Shown here one piece after another: positions 33,814 through 41,546 of a stretch of DNA of 64,000 nucleotides; position 1 is the stretch's first letter, and each line of letters opens with the position of its first letter. Source of the DNA: Pseudomonas orientalis (GTDB lineage Bacteria > Pseudomonadota > Gammaproteobacteria > Pseudomonadales > Pseudomonadaceae); the NCBI RefSeq assembly GCF_022807995.1, contig NZ_CP094351.1, positions 5,503,501-5,567,500 on the forward strand, in the 5' to 3' direction. Made by a program: the position numbers and the translations under genes. The notes below the pieces were generated by a model that was not told the DNA's origin, searched no databases, and saw only the letters and a list, made by a program, of their open reading frames with translations.

Positions 33814-34295
33814 GCCTGTCTCGCTGGCGGCTTGCGCCGCACGTAAAGGGTTTTGTCGACCCGCGCCACCAGGGTGCCGGAGCCGTCGTGAATCTGGACC
33901 TTGAGGCGAGGCAAATATTTCTCGCCATCGGCGGTCTGTCGACGCACCTCATCGAGCAAGGCGTCGTCGATGGAAAACTCGGCATACACCGGGCCTTTGC
34001 CCGGCGAGATGAAGTCGATGCTGGCGGCCTTGTCCCACACAATGTAATCGCGGCCCAGGTTCTCCATCAGCATCAGCATGTAGAACGGGTCGACCATCGA
34101 ATAAAGACTGCCGCCGAACTGGGTGCCCACATAGTTGCGGTTATACCAGCCCAGGCCCATGCGCACCTTGACGTGACGAAAGTCGGCGCTCATCTGTTGC
34201 ACGCTGACCCCGGCGCCCAGGTACGGAGGATAGAGCGTCATCACCCAGCGCAGCAGCCGCGCCTTGCCCAGGCGCTGGATCAGCCACTTACGCAT
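33810..34295 (-). CDS. DUF4442 hotdog-fold protein (possible thioesterase) inside the ubi operon
   Basis: 161 aa, DUF4442-type hotdog domain related to acyl-CoA thioesterases (NRNYVGTQFGGSLYSMVDPFYMLMLMENLGRDYIVWDKAASIDFISPGKGPVYAEFSIDD). It overlaps the ubiH end by 8 nt and the ubiI start by 4 nt, so it is made with both. The start at 34295 fits the domain; a longer frame would run deep into ubiH. No function is established for it; the tight coupling suggests a role linked to ubiquinone or to handling a lipid/CoA by-product. That is inference. Confidence 0.82.
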   Translation of the reverse strand: MRKWLIQRLGKARLLRWVMTLYPPYLGAGVSVQQMSADFRHVKVRMGLGWYNRNYVGTQFGGSLYSMVDPFYMLMLMENLGRDYIVWDKAASIDFISPGKGPVYAEFSIDDALLDEVRRQTADGEKYLPRLKVQIHDGSGTLVARVDKTLYVRRKPPARQA

Positions 34296-35475
34296 CGGAG
34301 CGTGTACCCAGGCCCATGGCCTGACGGGCGAACCAGCGCTTGGCCGGCGGCAGCAGGTCCAGGCCGAGCAGGCCCAGGTTGCGCCCCAGCGCAACCAACG
34401 GTTGCCCGCTGCCGAACAGGCGCGTGACCTGGTCGGAGAAACCCACGGTCAGTTGCTGGTCCAGGCGCTGGCGCTCGCGGTAGCGCTGCAGTGTCGCCAG
34501 GTCGCCCGGCACGGCAGGCCCGGCCAGCAAGGCTTCGGCCAGGGCATTGGCATCGCGCAACGACAGGTTGAAGCCCTGCCCGGCGATCGGGTGCAGGCTG
34601 TGCGCCGCATTGCCGAGGACCACCAGGTGCGAGCGTACTTGTTCTTCCGCTTCCACCAGGGTCAGCGGATAGAGATGCCGCGCGCCTACTTGCTTCAGGG
34701 TGCCCAGTCGGTAGCCGAACACGCTCTGCAATTCGCTGAGGAAACTGCGCTCGTCAAGATTGGCCAGACGCTGAGCGTCCATGCCCATGCGGGTCCAGAC
34801 CAACGCGCAGCGGTTGTCGGGCAGCGGCAGCAAGGCCATCGGGCCTTCATCGGTGAAGCGCTCGAACGCTTCGCCGTTATGGGCTTCGCTCGGGGTGATA
34901 TTGGCGATCAGCGCGCTCTGGTTATACGGGCGCGTCTTGACGCCGATGCCCAGTTGTTCGCGCAGGGCCGAGCGGCCGCCGTCGGCCAGTACCGCGAGGT
35001 CGCACTCCAGCACCGTTTCGTCGTTGAGGGTCAGGCGGTAGCCATCAGGCAGCGGCTCCATGCGCATGACTTCCGCAGGACAGCGCCAACTGACCACGTC
35101 TTTATCCAGGCCCTGCCAAAGGCATTGGCCCAGCCAGGCGTTTTCCACCACGTAACCCAGGGCCGGCACGCCCTCTTCCATGGCCGACAGACGCGCGGTG
35201 GAGAAACGTCCACGGTCGGACACATGGATTTGCTTGATCGGCTCGGCGCGACGGGAAATGTCCTGCCACAGGCCCAGGCGCTGATAGATCTGCCGGGCAC
35301 CAAACGACAGCGCCGAAGAACGTGCGTCGTAGCTCGGCTGATAACTGTCACCGGGCGCGAAGGGTTCGATCAGTGCGATTTTCCAGCCTCGCGCCTTGGC
35401 CCCGGCCTGCAACGCCAGTGCCAGGCTGGCGCCCACCAGGCCACCGCCGATGATCGCCAGGTTGACCCGGCTCAT
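34288..35475 (-). CDS. ubiH: 2-octaprenyl-6-methoxyphenol hydroxylase UbiH
   Basis: 395-aa FAD monooxygenase of ubiquinone synthesis. FAD motif LAIIGGGLVGASLALALQAGAK at the N-terminus, the UbiH-specific IHVSDRGRFSTARL, and GNAAHSLHPIAGQGFNLSLRDANALAE. Its start overlaps the pepP stop by 4 nt and its end overlaps the DUF4442 gene by 8 nt. Confidence 0.93.
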   Translation of the reverse strand: MSRVNLAIIGGGLVGASLALALQAGAKARGWKIALIEPFAPGDSYQPSYDARSSALSFGARQIYQRLGLWQDISRRAEPIKQIHVSDRGRFSTARLSAMEEGVPALGYVVENAWLGQCLWQGLDKDVVSWRCPAEVMRMEPLPDGYRLTLNDETVLECDLAVLADGGRSALREQLGIGVKTRPYNQSALIANITPSEAHNGEAFERFTDEGPMALLPLPDNRCALVWTRMGMDAQRLANLDERSFLSELQSVFGYRLGTLKQVGARHLYPLTLVEAEEQVRSHLVVLGNAAHSLHPIAGQGFNLSLRDANALAEALLAGPAVPGDLATLQRYRERQRLDQQLTVGFSDQVTRLFGSGQPLVALGRNLGLLGLDLLPPAKRWFARQAMGLGTRSDA

Positions 35476-36794
35476 CGGGCAGCCGCCATCAGCGCTTCGA
35501 TCTCGGCCACCGTCTTGGGCACCGCACCGGTCAGAATCTCACAGCCTTGCTTGGTCACTATCACGTCGTCCTCGATGCGTACGCCAATGCCACGCCACTT
35601 CTTCGCTACGTTCTGGTTATCCGGTGAAATATAGATCCCCGGCTCCACGGTCAAGGCCATGCCGACTTCCAGCACGCGCCATTCACCGCCGACTTTGTAT
35701 TCGCCCACATCATGCACATCCATGCCCAGCCAGTGGCCGGCGCGGTGCATGTAAAAGGCGCGGTAGGCTTCGCTGGCGATCAGTTCGTCAACGTCGCCTT
35801 GCAGCAACCCCAGCTTGACCAGCCCGGCGGTGATGACCTGCACGGTTGCCTCATGCGCCTGGTTCCAGTGCTTGTTCGGCGCGATCTGCGCGAAGGCGGC
35901 TTCCTGGGAAGCCAGCACAATCTCGTAGATCGCTTTTTGTTCGGGCGAGAACTTGCCGTTGACCGGCCAGGTGCGGGTGATGTCACTGGCGTAGCAGTCG
36001 ATCTCGCAACCGGCGTCGATCAATACCAGGTCACCGTCCTTGAGCAGCGCGTCATTCTGCTGGTAATGCAGGATGCAGCTATTGCGCCCGGCCGCCACAA
36101 TGGAGCCATAAGCCGGCATTTTCGCGCCGCCCTTGCGGAACTCGTAATCCAGCTCGGCCTCCAGGCTGAACTCATGCAGACCGGCACGGCTGGCCTGCAT
36201 CGCGCGCACATGGGCAGCGCAGGAAATCCGCGCGGCTTCGCGCATCACCTTGACTTCCGCTGCCGATTTATACAGGCGCATATCATGCAGCAGGTGATCC
36301 AGGGCAACGAATTCGTTCGGCGGCTGGGCGCCCAGGTGCGCTTTGGAGCGGATCACATTGATCCACTCCATCACATGCCGGTCGAATTCGGCGTTGCTGC
36401 CCATGGCCGAATACACCCGGTCGCGGCCTTCAATCAGGCCGGGCAGGATGTCATCGATATCGGTAATGGGAAACGCGTCGTCAGCGCCAAAATCGCGGAT
36501 CGCGCCTTCGGTGCCGGCGCGCAGGCCGTCCCACAACTCACGCTCGGCGTTGCGTTCGCGACAGAACAGCACGTACTCGCCATGCTGGCGACCGGGCATC
36601 AGCACGATCACCGCCTGCGGTTCAGGGAAGCCGCTCAGGTACTGGAAATCGCTGTCCTGGCGGTAGACATGTTCCACATCACGGTTGCGGATCGCCACGG
36701 CGGCGGCCGGCAGGATCGCGATGCTGTTGGGTTCCATCTGCGCCATGAGCGCCTTGCGGCGACGGGTGTATTCCGCTTTGGGGATATGGATCAT
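35472..36794 (-). CDS. pepP: Xaa-Pro aminopeptidase PepP
   Basis: 440-aa metallopeptidase of family M24B, removing N-terminal residues before proline. N-terminal creatinase-like domain (1-170), then the pita-bread domain with the manganese ligands: LVLIDAGCEIDCYASDITRTWPVNG (two Asp), HRAGHWLGMDVHDVG (His), MALTVEPGIYI and RIEDDVIVT (Glu). It precedes ubiH as in E. coli pepP-ubiH-ubiI. 20 bp downstream of the UPF0149 gene. Confidence 0.94.
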   Translation of the reverse strand: MIHIPKAEYTRRRKALMAQMEPNSIAILPAAAVAIRNRDVEHVYRQDSDFQYLSGFPEPQAVIVLMPGRQHGEYVLFCRERNAERELWDGLRAGTEGAIRDFGADDAFPITDIDDILPGLIEGRDRVYSAMGSNAEFDRHVMEWINVIRSKAHLGAQPPNEFVALDHLLHDMRLYKSAAEVKVMREAARISCAAHVRAMQASRAGLHEFSLEAELDYEFRKGGAKMPAYGSIVAAGRNSCILHYQQNDALLKDGDLVLIDAGCEIDCYASDITRTWPVNGKFSPEQKAIYEIVLASQEAAFAQIAPNKHWNQAHEATVQVITAGLVKLGLLQGDVDELIASEAYRAFYMHRAGHWLGMDVHDVGEYKVGGEWRVLEVGMALTVEPGIYISPDNQNVAKKWRGIGVRIEDDVIVTKQGCEILTGAVPKTVAEIEALMAAAR

Positions 36795-36814
36795 GGGCAG
36801 ACGGGCTTCCTTTT

Positions 36815-37372
36815 TCAGTGCAGCGACGGCTTGGGCGCCGCAGGTTCAGCGGACTTCCTGGTCTCGGTGAACAACAGTAGTGGCGCGACGCGCAGGTATT
36901 CCATGACTTCCATGTAATCGCCTTCGCCGTCTTCAGATTCTTCCAGGGCGTCTTGCACCTGGGAGATGGCTGCCAGGTCCTGCAACACTTCCTTGGCGTC
37001 GGTGCTCAGTTCCAGGCCGCCGGCGTTCACGCCGAAACCGTGGAGGAAACCCTGGCACCATTGGCCCAGCGCAGCGGCGCGCTCGGCAAGCGGCGCATCG
37101 TCGGTGGGCAGCAGCAGGACCACGGTGACGTCATCACCGGTCAGCTCGCCCTTGACCATCTCTTGCAGGCCGATCAGCGCGTTACGCACGTTGTCGGTCG
37201 GTTCGGTTTCCAGCAGCTCGGCCACATCGGCCAGCCAGTTGTCTGCATCAAAGCCCACGCCGGTGCAACTGCGGCCCAACAGCACGCCGTGCAGTTCGGC
37301 AGGCGAGCAAGGATGACCGCTGGTGCTCAGCAGTTTGGAAAAAGCGTCGTACGGAGAGTTCTGAATGGGCAT
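36815..37372 (-). CDS. UPF0149 family protein (YgfB-like)
   Basis: 185 aa, first gene of the leftward operon with pepP. PYDAFSKLLSTSGHPCSPAELHGVLLGRSCTG and LGQWCQGFLHGFGVNAG are the UPF0149 signatures. Acidic overall. In P. aeruginosa the YgfB homologue has been reported as a repressor-type modulator of the ampDh3/AlpA axis and beta-lactam resistance; whether this holds here is inference. Confidence 0.9.
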   Translation of the reverse strand: MPIQNSPYDAFSKLLSTSGHPCSPAELHGVLLGRSCTGVGFDADNWLADVAELLETEPTDNVRNALIGLQEMVKGELTGDDVTVVLLLPTDDAPLAERAAALGQWCQGFLHGFGVNAGGLELSTDAKEVLQDLAAISQVQDALEESEDGEGDYMEVMEYLRVAPLLLFTETRKSAEPAAPKPSLH

Positions 37373-37511
37373 GGTGAGCTAGGCGCCAGACGGCGCAATG
37401 TCTAGAATGGAGCGCTGTATCCTAGCACCGGCAGACGTACCAAGACTATCGAGGGCGTCAGATCGTTTATCCTGAAGTTGCCATTCATCAGACAAAATCC
37501 AGTGGAACCCA

Positions 37512-37721
37512 ATGGAAGACACCGACCTGCAAGCGCTGATGGCCAGACTCGAACTGCTAATTGATCGGGTCGAGCAACTTAAGAGTCAAAACGGACTCCT
37601 ATTAGCTCAGGAAAAGACCTGGCGCGAGGAACGCGCTCACCTCATTGAAAAAAACGAAATCGCCCGGCGTAAGGTCGAATCGATGATTTCGCGCCTGAAG
37701 GCCCTGGAGCAAGACTCATGA
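37512..37721 (+). CDS. TIGR02449 family coiled-coil protein
   Basis: 69 aa, almost entirely heptad-patterned (LQALMARLELLIDRVEQLKSQNGLLLAQEKTWREERAHLIEKNEIARRKVESMISRLKAL), so a short coiled coil. It overlaps zapA by 4 nt (ATGA), which points to a cell-division accessory role. The ATG follows GTGGAACCCA. Divergent from the UPF0149 gene. Confidence 0.85.
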   Translation: MEDTDLQALMARLELLIDRVEQLKSQNGLLLAQEKTWREERAHLIEKNEIARRKVESMISRLKALEQDS

Positions 37722-38035
37722 GTTCAAGCAATAGCGTTACCGTGCAGATCCTCGACAAAGAGTATTCGATCATCTGCCCCCAGGAAGAGCGCAGCAACCT
37801 GGTGAGCGCTGCCCGCTACCTGGACGGCAAGATGCGTGAAATCCGCAGCAGCGGCAAAGTGATCGGTGCCGACCGCATCGCCGTGATGGCCGCACTGAAC
37901 ATTACCCACGACCTGCTGCACAAGCAGGAGCGCCCTGACGTGCAGGCCAGCGGCTCGACCCGCGAGCAGGTGCGTGACCTGCTTGAACGCGTTGACCTGG
38001 CGCTTTCCACCGATTCGGACGCACCCAAGGGCTGA
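37718..38035 (+). CDS. zapA: Cell division protein ZapA
   Basis: 105 aa. An N-terminal ZapA globular part (SVTVQILDKEYSIICPQEERSNLVSAARYLDGKMREIRSSG...ADRIAVMAALNITHDLL) is followed by a helical tail. It cross-links FtsZ filaments at midcell. Followed directly by the 6S RNA promoter. Confidence 0.93.
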   Translation: MSSSNSVTVQILDKEYSIICPQEERSNLVSAARYLDGKMREIRSSGKVIGADRIAVMAALNITHDLLHKQERPDVQASGSTREQVRDLLERVDLALSTDSDAPKG

Positions 38036-38066
38036 TTGCCGAGTCTGTTTAAGGTATACTCGCCTC

Positions 38067-38246
38067 ACTCCCTGGCGTGTTTGCCAGTCGGCGATGTCCC
38101 GGAGCCGATTCGCACTACCCTGGAAGTTGCACGTTGGGCTGGTGTGCATGTCCGCTAGACGGAAAGCCTTAAAGCCTACTGCTTCTTCCACCTTGAACTT
38201 TCGGGTTCAAGGGCTTAGTCGACAGCGGCTCTGCCGGGGAGCCTGA
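38067..38246 (+). ncRNA. ssrS: 6S RNA
   Basis: The space between zapA and the fau (ygfA) gene is the standard 6S RNA position in gammaproteobacteria. The sequence folds into a long interrupted hairpin: 5' parts CCCTGGCG...CGGAGCCG pair with CGGCTCTGCCGGGG near the 3' end, leaving a central bubble that mimics an open promoter. A -10 box TATACT lies at 38055-38060. It binds sigma-70 RNA polymerase in stationary phase. Ends are approximate. Confidence 0.82.
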
Positions 38247-38258
38247 ATTCCCAAACTC

Positions 38259-38287
38259 AATGCCAGTCCCAGGACTGGCATTGTTTT
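38259..38287 (+). terminator. Intrinsic terminator between 6S RNA and fau
   Basis: A perfect 10-bp stem (AATGCCAGTC/GACTGGCATT) with a 4-nt loop and GTTTT. It ends one base before an in-frame ATG of fau, so the latter needs read-through or a promoter within this region. Confidence 0.88.
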
Positions 38288-38302
38288 ATGAGCCGAAAAG
38301 CC

Positions 38303-38932
38303 ATGACCGAACCTGCGCCGCTTTCCCGTCCGCAACTTCGACGCATGTTGCGCAACGCCCGCCGCGCCCTGACGCCCCGCGAGCAGCGCCAGGCCGCCAT
38401 TGGCCTGTATCGGCAACTGGCACAGCACCCGCTGTTTCGCCGGGCCAGACATATTTCCTTATACCTGCCGACGGACGGTGAAATCGATCCGCGCCTGCTG
38501 CTGCGCGCTGCCCAGCGCCGCGGCAAGGCCACCTACCTGCCAGTACTGAGTGCGTGGCCGCGTACCAAGATGGTGTTCCAGCGCGTGCGACCTGGGGATA
38601 AGTTGTTGCCCAACCGCTTTCGCATTCTCGAACCTCGGGCCGATGCCCACCGCCAACGCAAAGTGTGGGCGCTGGACCTGGTGCTGCTGCCGCTGGTGGG
38701 GTTCGATAATGAAGGTGGGCGATTGGGCATGGGTGGCGGATTCTATGACCGCAGCCTGGCCTATCTCGCCCGGCGTAAAAGTTGGCGCAAGCCTACGCTG
38801 CTGGGGCTGGCCCATGCATGTCAGCAGGTTGATCGCTTGGCGCAGGCGAGTTGGGACGTGCCGCTGGCGGGCACTGTCACCGATAAGCAATGGTATGTGG
38901 CAGAAACGTCGCTGGGACCAGCGACGCTTTAA
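38303..38932 (+). CDS. fau: 5-formyltetrahydrofolate cyclo-ligase
   Basis: About 209 aa; converts 5-formyl-THF to 5,10-methenyl-THF with ATP. LRRMLRNARRALTPREQRQAA at the N-terminus, ISLYLPTDGEIDPRLL, and LLPLVGFDNEGGRLGMGGGFYDRSLAYL carry the folate and ATP sites. I prefer ATG 38303; the ATG at 38288 abuts the terminator T-run and has no ribosome site. In E. coli ygfA is also co-transcribed with 6S RNA. Confidence 0.9.
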   Translation: MTEPAPLSRPQLRRMLRNARRALTPREQRQAAIGLYRQLAQHPLFRRARHISLYLPTDGEIDPRLLLRAAQRRGKATYLPVLSAWPRTKMVFQRVRPGDKLLPNRFRILEPRADAHRQRKVWALDLVLLPLVGFDNEGGRLGMGGGFYDRSLAYLARRKSWRKPTLLGLAHACQQVDRLAQASWDVPLAGTVTDKQWYVAETSLGPATL

Positions 38933-38939
38933 AGTCGTG

Positions 38940-39086
38940 TCAACGCTTGAATTGCTGCTGCACAGGCGAGAGTTCAACCGGTGCATCGGTCTTGTTCGAC
39001 CACAGGCTCTGGGCATAACCGGTGGTCACAACACCCAGACCAAACAAAATAACCAATATCCATAGTAAATCCGGTTTACGTTGCAT
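38940..39086 (-). CDS. Small single-span membrane protein, function unknown
   Basis: 48 aa: a short basic start (MQRKPD), one hydrophobic segment (LLWILVILFGLGVVTTGYAQ, residues 7-26) and a polar tail. A strong ribosome site (AAGGGGGG) precedes the ATG. Convergent with fau (7 bp apart). The hydrophobic segment could be a signal peptide or an anchor. Not recognised. Confidence 0.65.
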   Translation of the reverse strand: MQRKPDLLWILVILFGLGVVTTGYAQSLWSNKTDAPVELSPVQQQFKR

Positions 39087-39280
39087 CGATTGCCCCCCTT
39101 CAGGCATCTCGTACACGATGACAACAACGTTCCAAAGTAGTCCGTTGCAACTGCGCCAAGCTTGAAGCCCGGCATTCTGCGGTAACGTGAACCAACACGC
39201 AAACCTTGACGCCAACCGACTGTCGGTTTGTCACGGGATTGCCCGACAACTTGCCCAATGCCTTTTTCAGGAGCGCAAAA

Positions 39281-39730
39281 ATGGCCTACTGGCTGATGAA
39301 ATCCGAGCCCGACGAACTCTCGATCAAAGGCCTGGAGAAGCTCGGTGAAGCCCGCTGGGATGGGGTGCGCAATTACCAGGCGCGCAACTTTTTGCGGGCC
39401 ATGGCGGGGGGCGACGAATTCTTCTTCTACCATTCCAGCTGTCCCGAGCCGGGCATTGCCGGCATCGGCAAAATCGTCGAGGCCGCCTATCCTGACCCGA
39501 CCGCGCTGGCGCCAGAAAGCCACTATTTCGATGCCAAAGCCACGCCGGAGAAAAACCCGTGGAGCGCAATCGACGTCGCGCACGTGCAGACATTTCCCAG
39601 GGTACTGGGCCTGGGTTATCTGAAACAGCAGGCCGCGCTGGCCGAACTGCCGTTGGTGCAAAAAGGCAGCCGGCTTTCGGTGATGCCGGTCACTGCCGAA
39701 CAGTGGACGGCGGTCATGGGTTTGCGTTGA
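39281..39730 (+). CDS. EVE-domain protein
   Basis: 149-aa single EVE domain (PUA-like fold): MAYWLMKSEPDELSIKGL, WDGVRNYQARNFLRAMAGGDEFFFYHS, and GIAGIGKIVEAAYPDPTA. EVE domains read modified bases (5-methylcytosine and relatives) and some act in defence or RNA modification; a standalone housekeeping version such as this has no assigned ligand. ATG at 39281 follows CAGGAGCGC. Confidence 0.9.
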   Translation: MAYWLMKSEPDELSIKGLEKLGEARWDGVRNYQARNFLRAMAGGDEFFFYHSSCPEPGIAGIGKIVEAAYPDPTALAPESHYFDAKATPEKNPWSAIDVAHVQTFPRVLGLGYLKQQAALAELPLVQKGSRLSVMPVTAEQWTAVMGLR

Positions 39731-39736
39731 GGGGCG

Positions 39737-40144
39737 TTACTGAATGATCAGGTTGTTGAACAACAGGTCTTCTACCACCGGCTTGCCGGTCTCATCGCTC
39801 ATCACTTGCTGCGTCTGCTTCAACGCTTCCTGACGCAGCTTTTCCTTGCCTTCAACACTGCTCATGGTCTCGTTGGTCTGCTGGGTAAACAGTGCCACCA
39901 GTTGGTTGCGGATCAACGGATCGTTGGCCTTGACCAACTTTGCCGCTTCTTCGCCGGTCACGCGCAGAGCGATGTCGGCCTTGAATACCTTGAGTTTTGC
40001 CGTGCCATCCAGGCCATAGTTACCCACAAACGGCGGCGTCAGGCTGATATAGCTGACCTTCGGCGCCTCGCCCTCTTTGGCCTCTTCGGCCTGGGCGGCC
40101 ATCGGCAAGGTCAGGGCCAGCATCAACAGGATCCACGCTTTCAC
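39737..40144 (-). CDS. FliL-family periplasmic protein outside a flagellar cluster
   Basis: 135 aa: signal peptide (cleaved after AQA-EE), an acidic linker, then the FliL/stomatin-like core (YISLTPPFVGNYGLDGTAKLKVFKADIALRVTG...NDPLIRNQLVALFTQQ). No flagellar gene is near. It lacks the single-pass anchor plus linker layout of classical FliL, so a periplasmic relative is likely. Role unknown. Confidence 0.78.
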   Translation of the reverse strand: MKAWILLMLALTLPMAAQAEEAKEGEAPKVSYISLTPPFVGNYGLDGTAKLKVFKADIALRVTGEEAAKLVKANDPLIRNQLVALFTQQTNETMSSVEGKEKLRQEALKQTQQVMSDETGKPVVEDLLFNNLIIQ

Positions 40145-40294
40145 AGTTCATTCCTCGAATTCGGTTGCCCAGTAGCATAACGCTAGCAAGGCTGAGCACA
40201 AGCTTATGGGGGCTTATCAGGCGCGGGCATGCTCGTTGACCCACGGGCGTACCCTCCTACACTTATCGGCCACGATGCCAAAAGGAATAGTCCG

Positions 40295-41272
40295 ATGAAA
40301 GCTGTGCTGTGCAAAGCCTTCGGCCCCGCCGAAACCCTGGTGCTGGAAGAGATCGCCGGCCCCGCGATCAAGAAGAACGAAATCCTGCTGGACGTGCACG
40401 CAGCCGGGGTGAATTTCCCCGACACCCTGATCATCGAGGGCAAATACCAGTTCAAACCGCCCTTCCCGTTTTCGCCGGGTGGCGAAGCGGCGGGCGTGGT
40501 GAGTGAGGTCGGGGAAAAGGTCAGCCACTTGAAGGTCGGTGATCGCGTGATGGCCCTGACCGGCTGGGGCAGCTTTGCCGAGCAGGTAGCGGTGCCGGGC
40601 TATAACGTGCTGCCGATCCCGCCAAGCATGGACTTCACCACCGCCGCCGCCTTCAGCATGACCTACGGCACCTCGATGCACGCGCTGAAACAGCGGGCCA
40701 ACCTGCAACCCGGCGAAACCCTGCTGGTGCTCGGCGCTTCCGGTGGCGTGGGCCTGGCCGCCGTTGAAATCGGCAAGGCCATGGGCGCCCGGGTGATCGC
40801 CGCCGCCAGCAGCGCCGACAAACTCGCGGTGGCCAAGGCCGCCGGCGCCGATGAGTTGATCAATTACAGCGAAGCCAACTTCAAGGATGAGGTCAAGCGC
40901 CTCACCGACGGCAATGGCGCCGACGTGATCTACGACCCGGTCGGTGGCGACCTGTTTGACCAGGCGATCCGCTCGATCGCCTGGAACGGCCGTCTGTTGG
41001 TGGTGGGGTTTGCCAGCGGACGCATTCCTGAATTGCCGGTGAACCTGGCACTGCTCAAGGGCGCGGCGGTGGTGGGCGTATTCTGGGGTTCGTTTGCCCA
41101 GCGTCAGCCGCAGGACAATGCGGCGAACTTTCAGCAGTTGTTCACCTGGTACGGCGAGGGCAAGTTGAAGCCGTTGGTATCGCAGGTGTATCCGCTGGAG
41201 CAGGCGGCCCAGGCGATCAATGATCTGGGGCAGCGCAAGGCGGTGGGTAAGGTTGTGGTGCAAATCCGCTGA
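40295..41272 (+). CDS. NADPH:quinone oxidoreductase-type zinc-independent MDR enzyme
   Basis: 325 aa, MDR superfamily. GroES-like N-terminal half, then a Rossmann domain with the NADPH motif LVLGASGGVGLAAVEIGKAMGA at about residues 146-167. Structural and catalytic zinc cysteines are absent, as in quinone reductases and acryloyl-CoA-type reductases. Substrate unknown. ATG at 40295 follows AAGGAATAG. Confidence 0.87.
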   Translation: MKAVLCKAFGPAETLVLEEIAGPAIKKNEILLDVHAAGVNFPDTLIIEGKYQFKPPFPFSPGGEAAGVVSEVGEKVSHLKVGDRVMALTGWGSFAEQVAVPGYNVLPIPPSMDFTTAAAFSMTYGTSMHALKQRANLQPGETLLVLGASGGVGLAAVEIGKAMGARVIAAASSADKLAVAKAAGADELINYSEANFKDEVKRLTDGNGADVIYDPVGGDLFDQAIRSIAWNGRLLVVGFASGRIPELPVNLALLKGAAVVGVFWGSFAQRQPQDNAANFQQLFTWYGEGKLKPLVSQVYPLEQAAQAINDLGQRKAVGKVVVQIR

Positions 41273-41292
41273 CCGAAGTGGAATGCAGCCCA

Positions 41293-41384
41293 AATGTGGG
41301 AGGGGGCTTGCCCCCGATAGCAGTGGGTCAGCCAGGAATGACTAACCTGATACACCGCCATCGGGGGCAAGCCCCCTCCCACAT
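41293..41384. repeat. REP doublet upstream of the glpT regulatory region
   Basis: Common-class inverted pair between two co-directional genes; it ends about 35 bp before the first GlpR-like operator. Confidence 0.92.
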
Positions 41385-41419
41385 TTGATCCTCAACGACC
41401 CCCACTTACTTATTTGCGA

Positions 41420-41439
41420 CATGTTCATAAGAGAACATG
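41420..41439. promoter_or_regulatory. GlpR-like operator 1 upstream of glpT
   Basis: CATGTTCATAAGAGAACATG is a near-perfect palindrome matching the E. coli GlpR pattern WATGTTCGWTAWCGAACATW at both half-sites (ATGTTC...GAACAT). Glycerol-3-phosphate induction of glpT through GlpR release is the natural reading. Confidence 0.72.
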
Positions 41440-41481
41440 CAATTGCTCCCATTTCCTGTGTGTGCGGATAAGAGGCGATGC

Positions 41482-41501
41482 TATTTTCGGTAACGAAACT
41501 G
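41482..41501. promoter_or_regulatory. GlpR-like operator 2 upstream of glpT
   Basis: TATTTTCGGTAACGAAACTG matches the central TTCGNTAACGAA of the GlpR pattern, 46-65 bp before the glpT start and 62 bp from operator 1. Two spaced operators fit looping or cooperative repression. Confidence 0.6.
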
Positions 41502-41523
41502 TAACATTCGCATCCGCAGTCAA

Positions 41524-41531
41524 AACAAGAA
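41524..41531 (+). promoter_or_regulatory. CA motif (Hfq/Crc site) at the glpT ribosome-binding site
   Basis: AACAAGAA fits AANAANAA exactly and lies 4 nt before the Shine-Dalgarno GGAG of glpT. In P. aeruginosa loss of Crc raises GlpT and fosfomycin sensitivity, consistent with such a site. Confidence 0.6.
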
Positions 41532-41546
41532 ATTTGGAGCTCTTGA

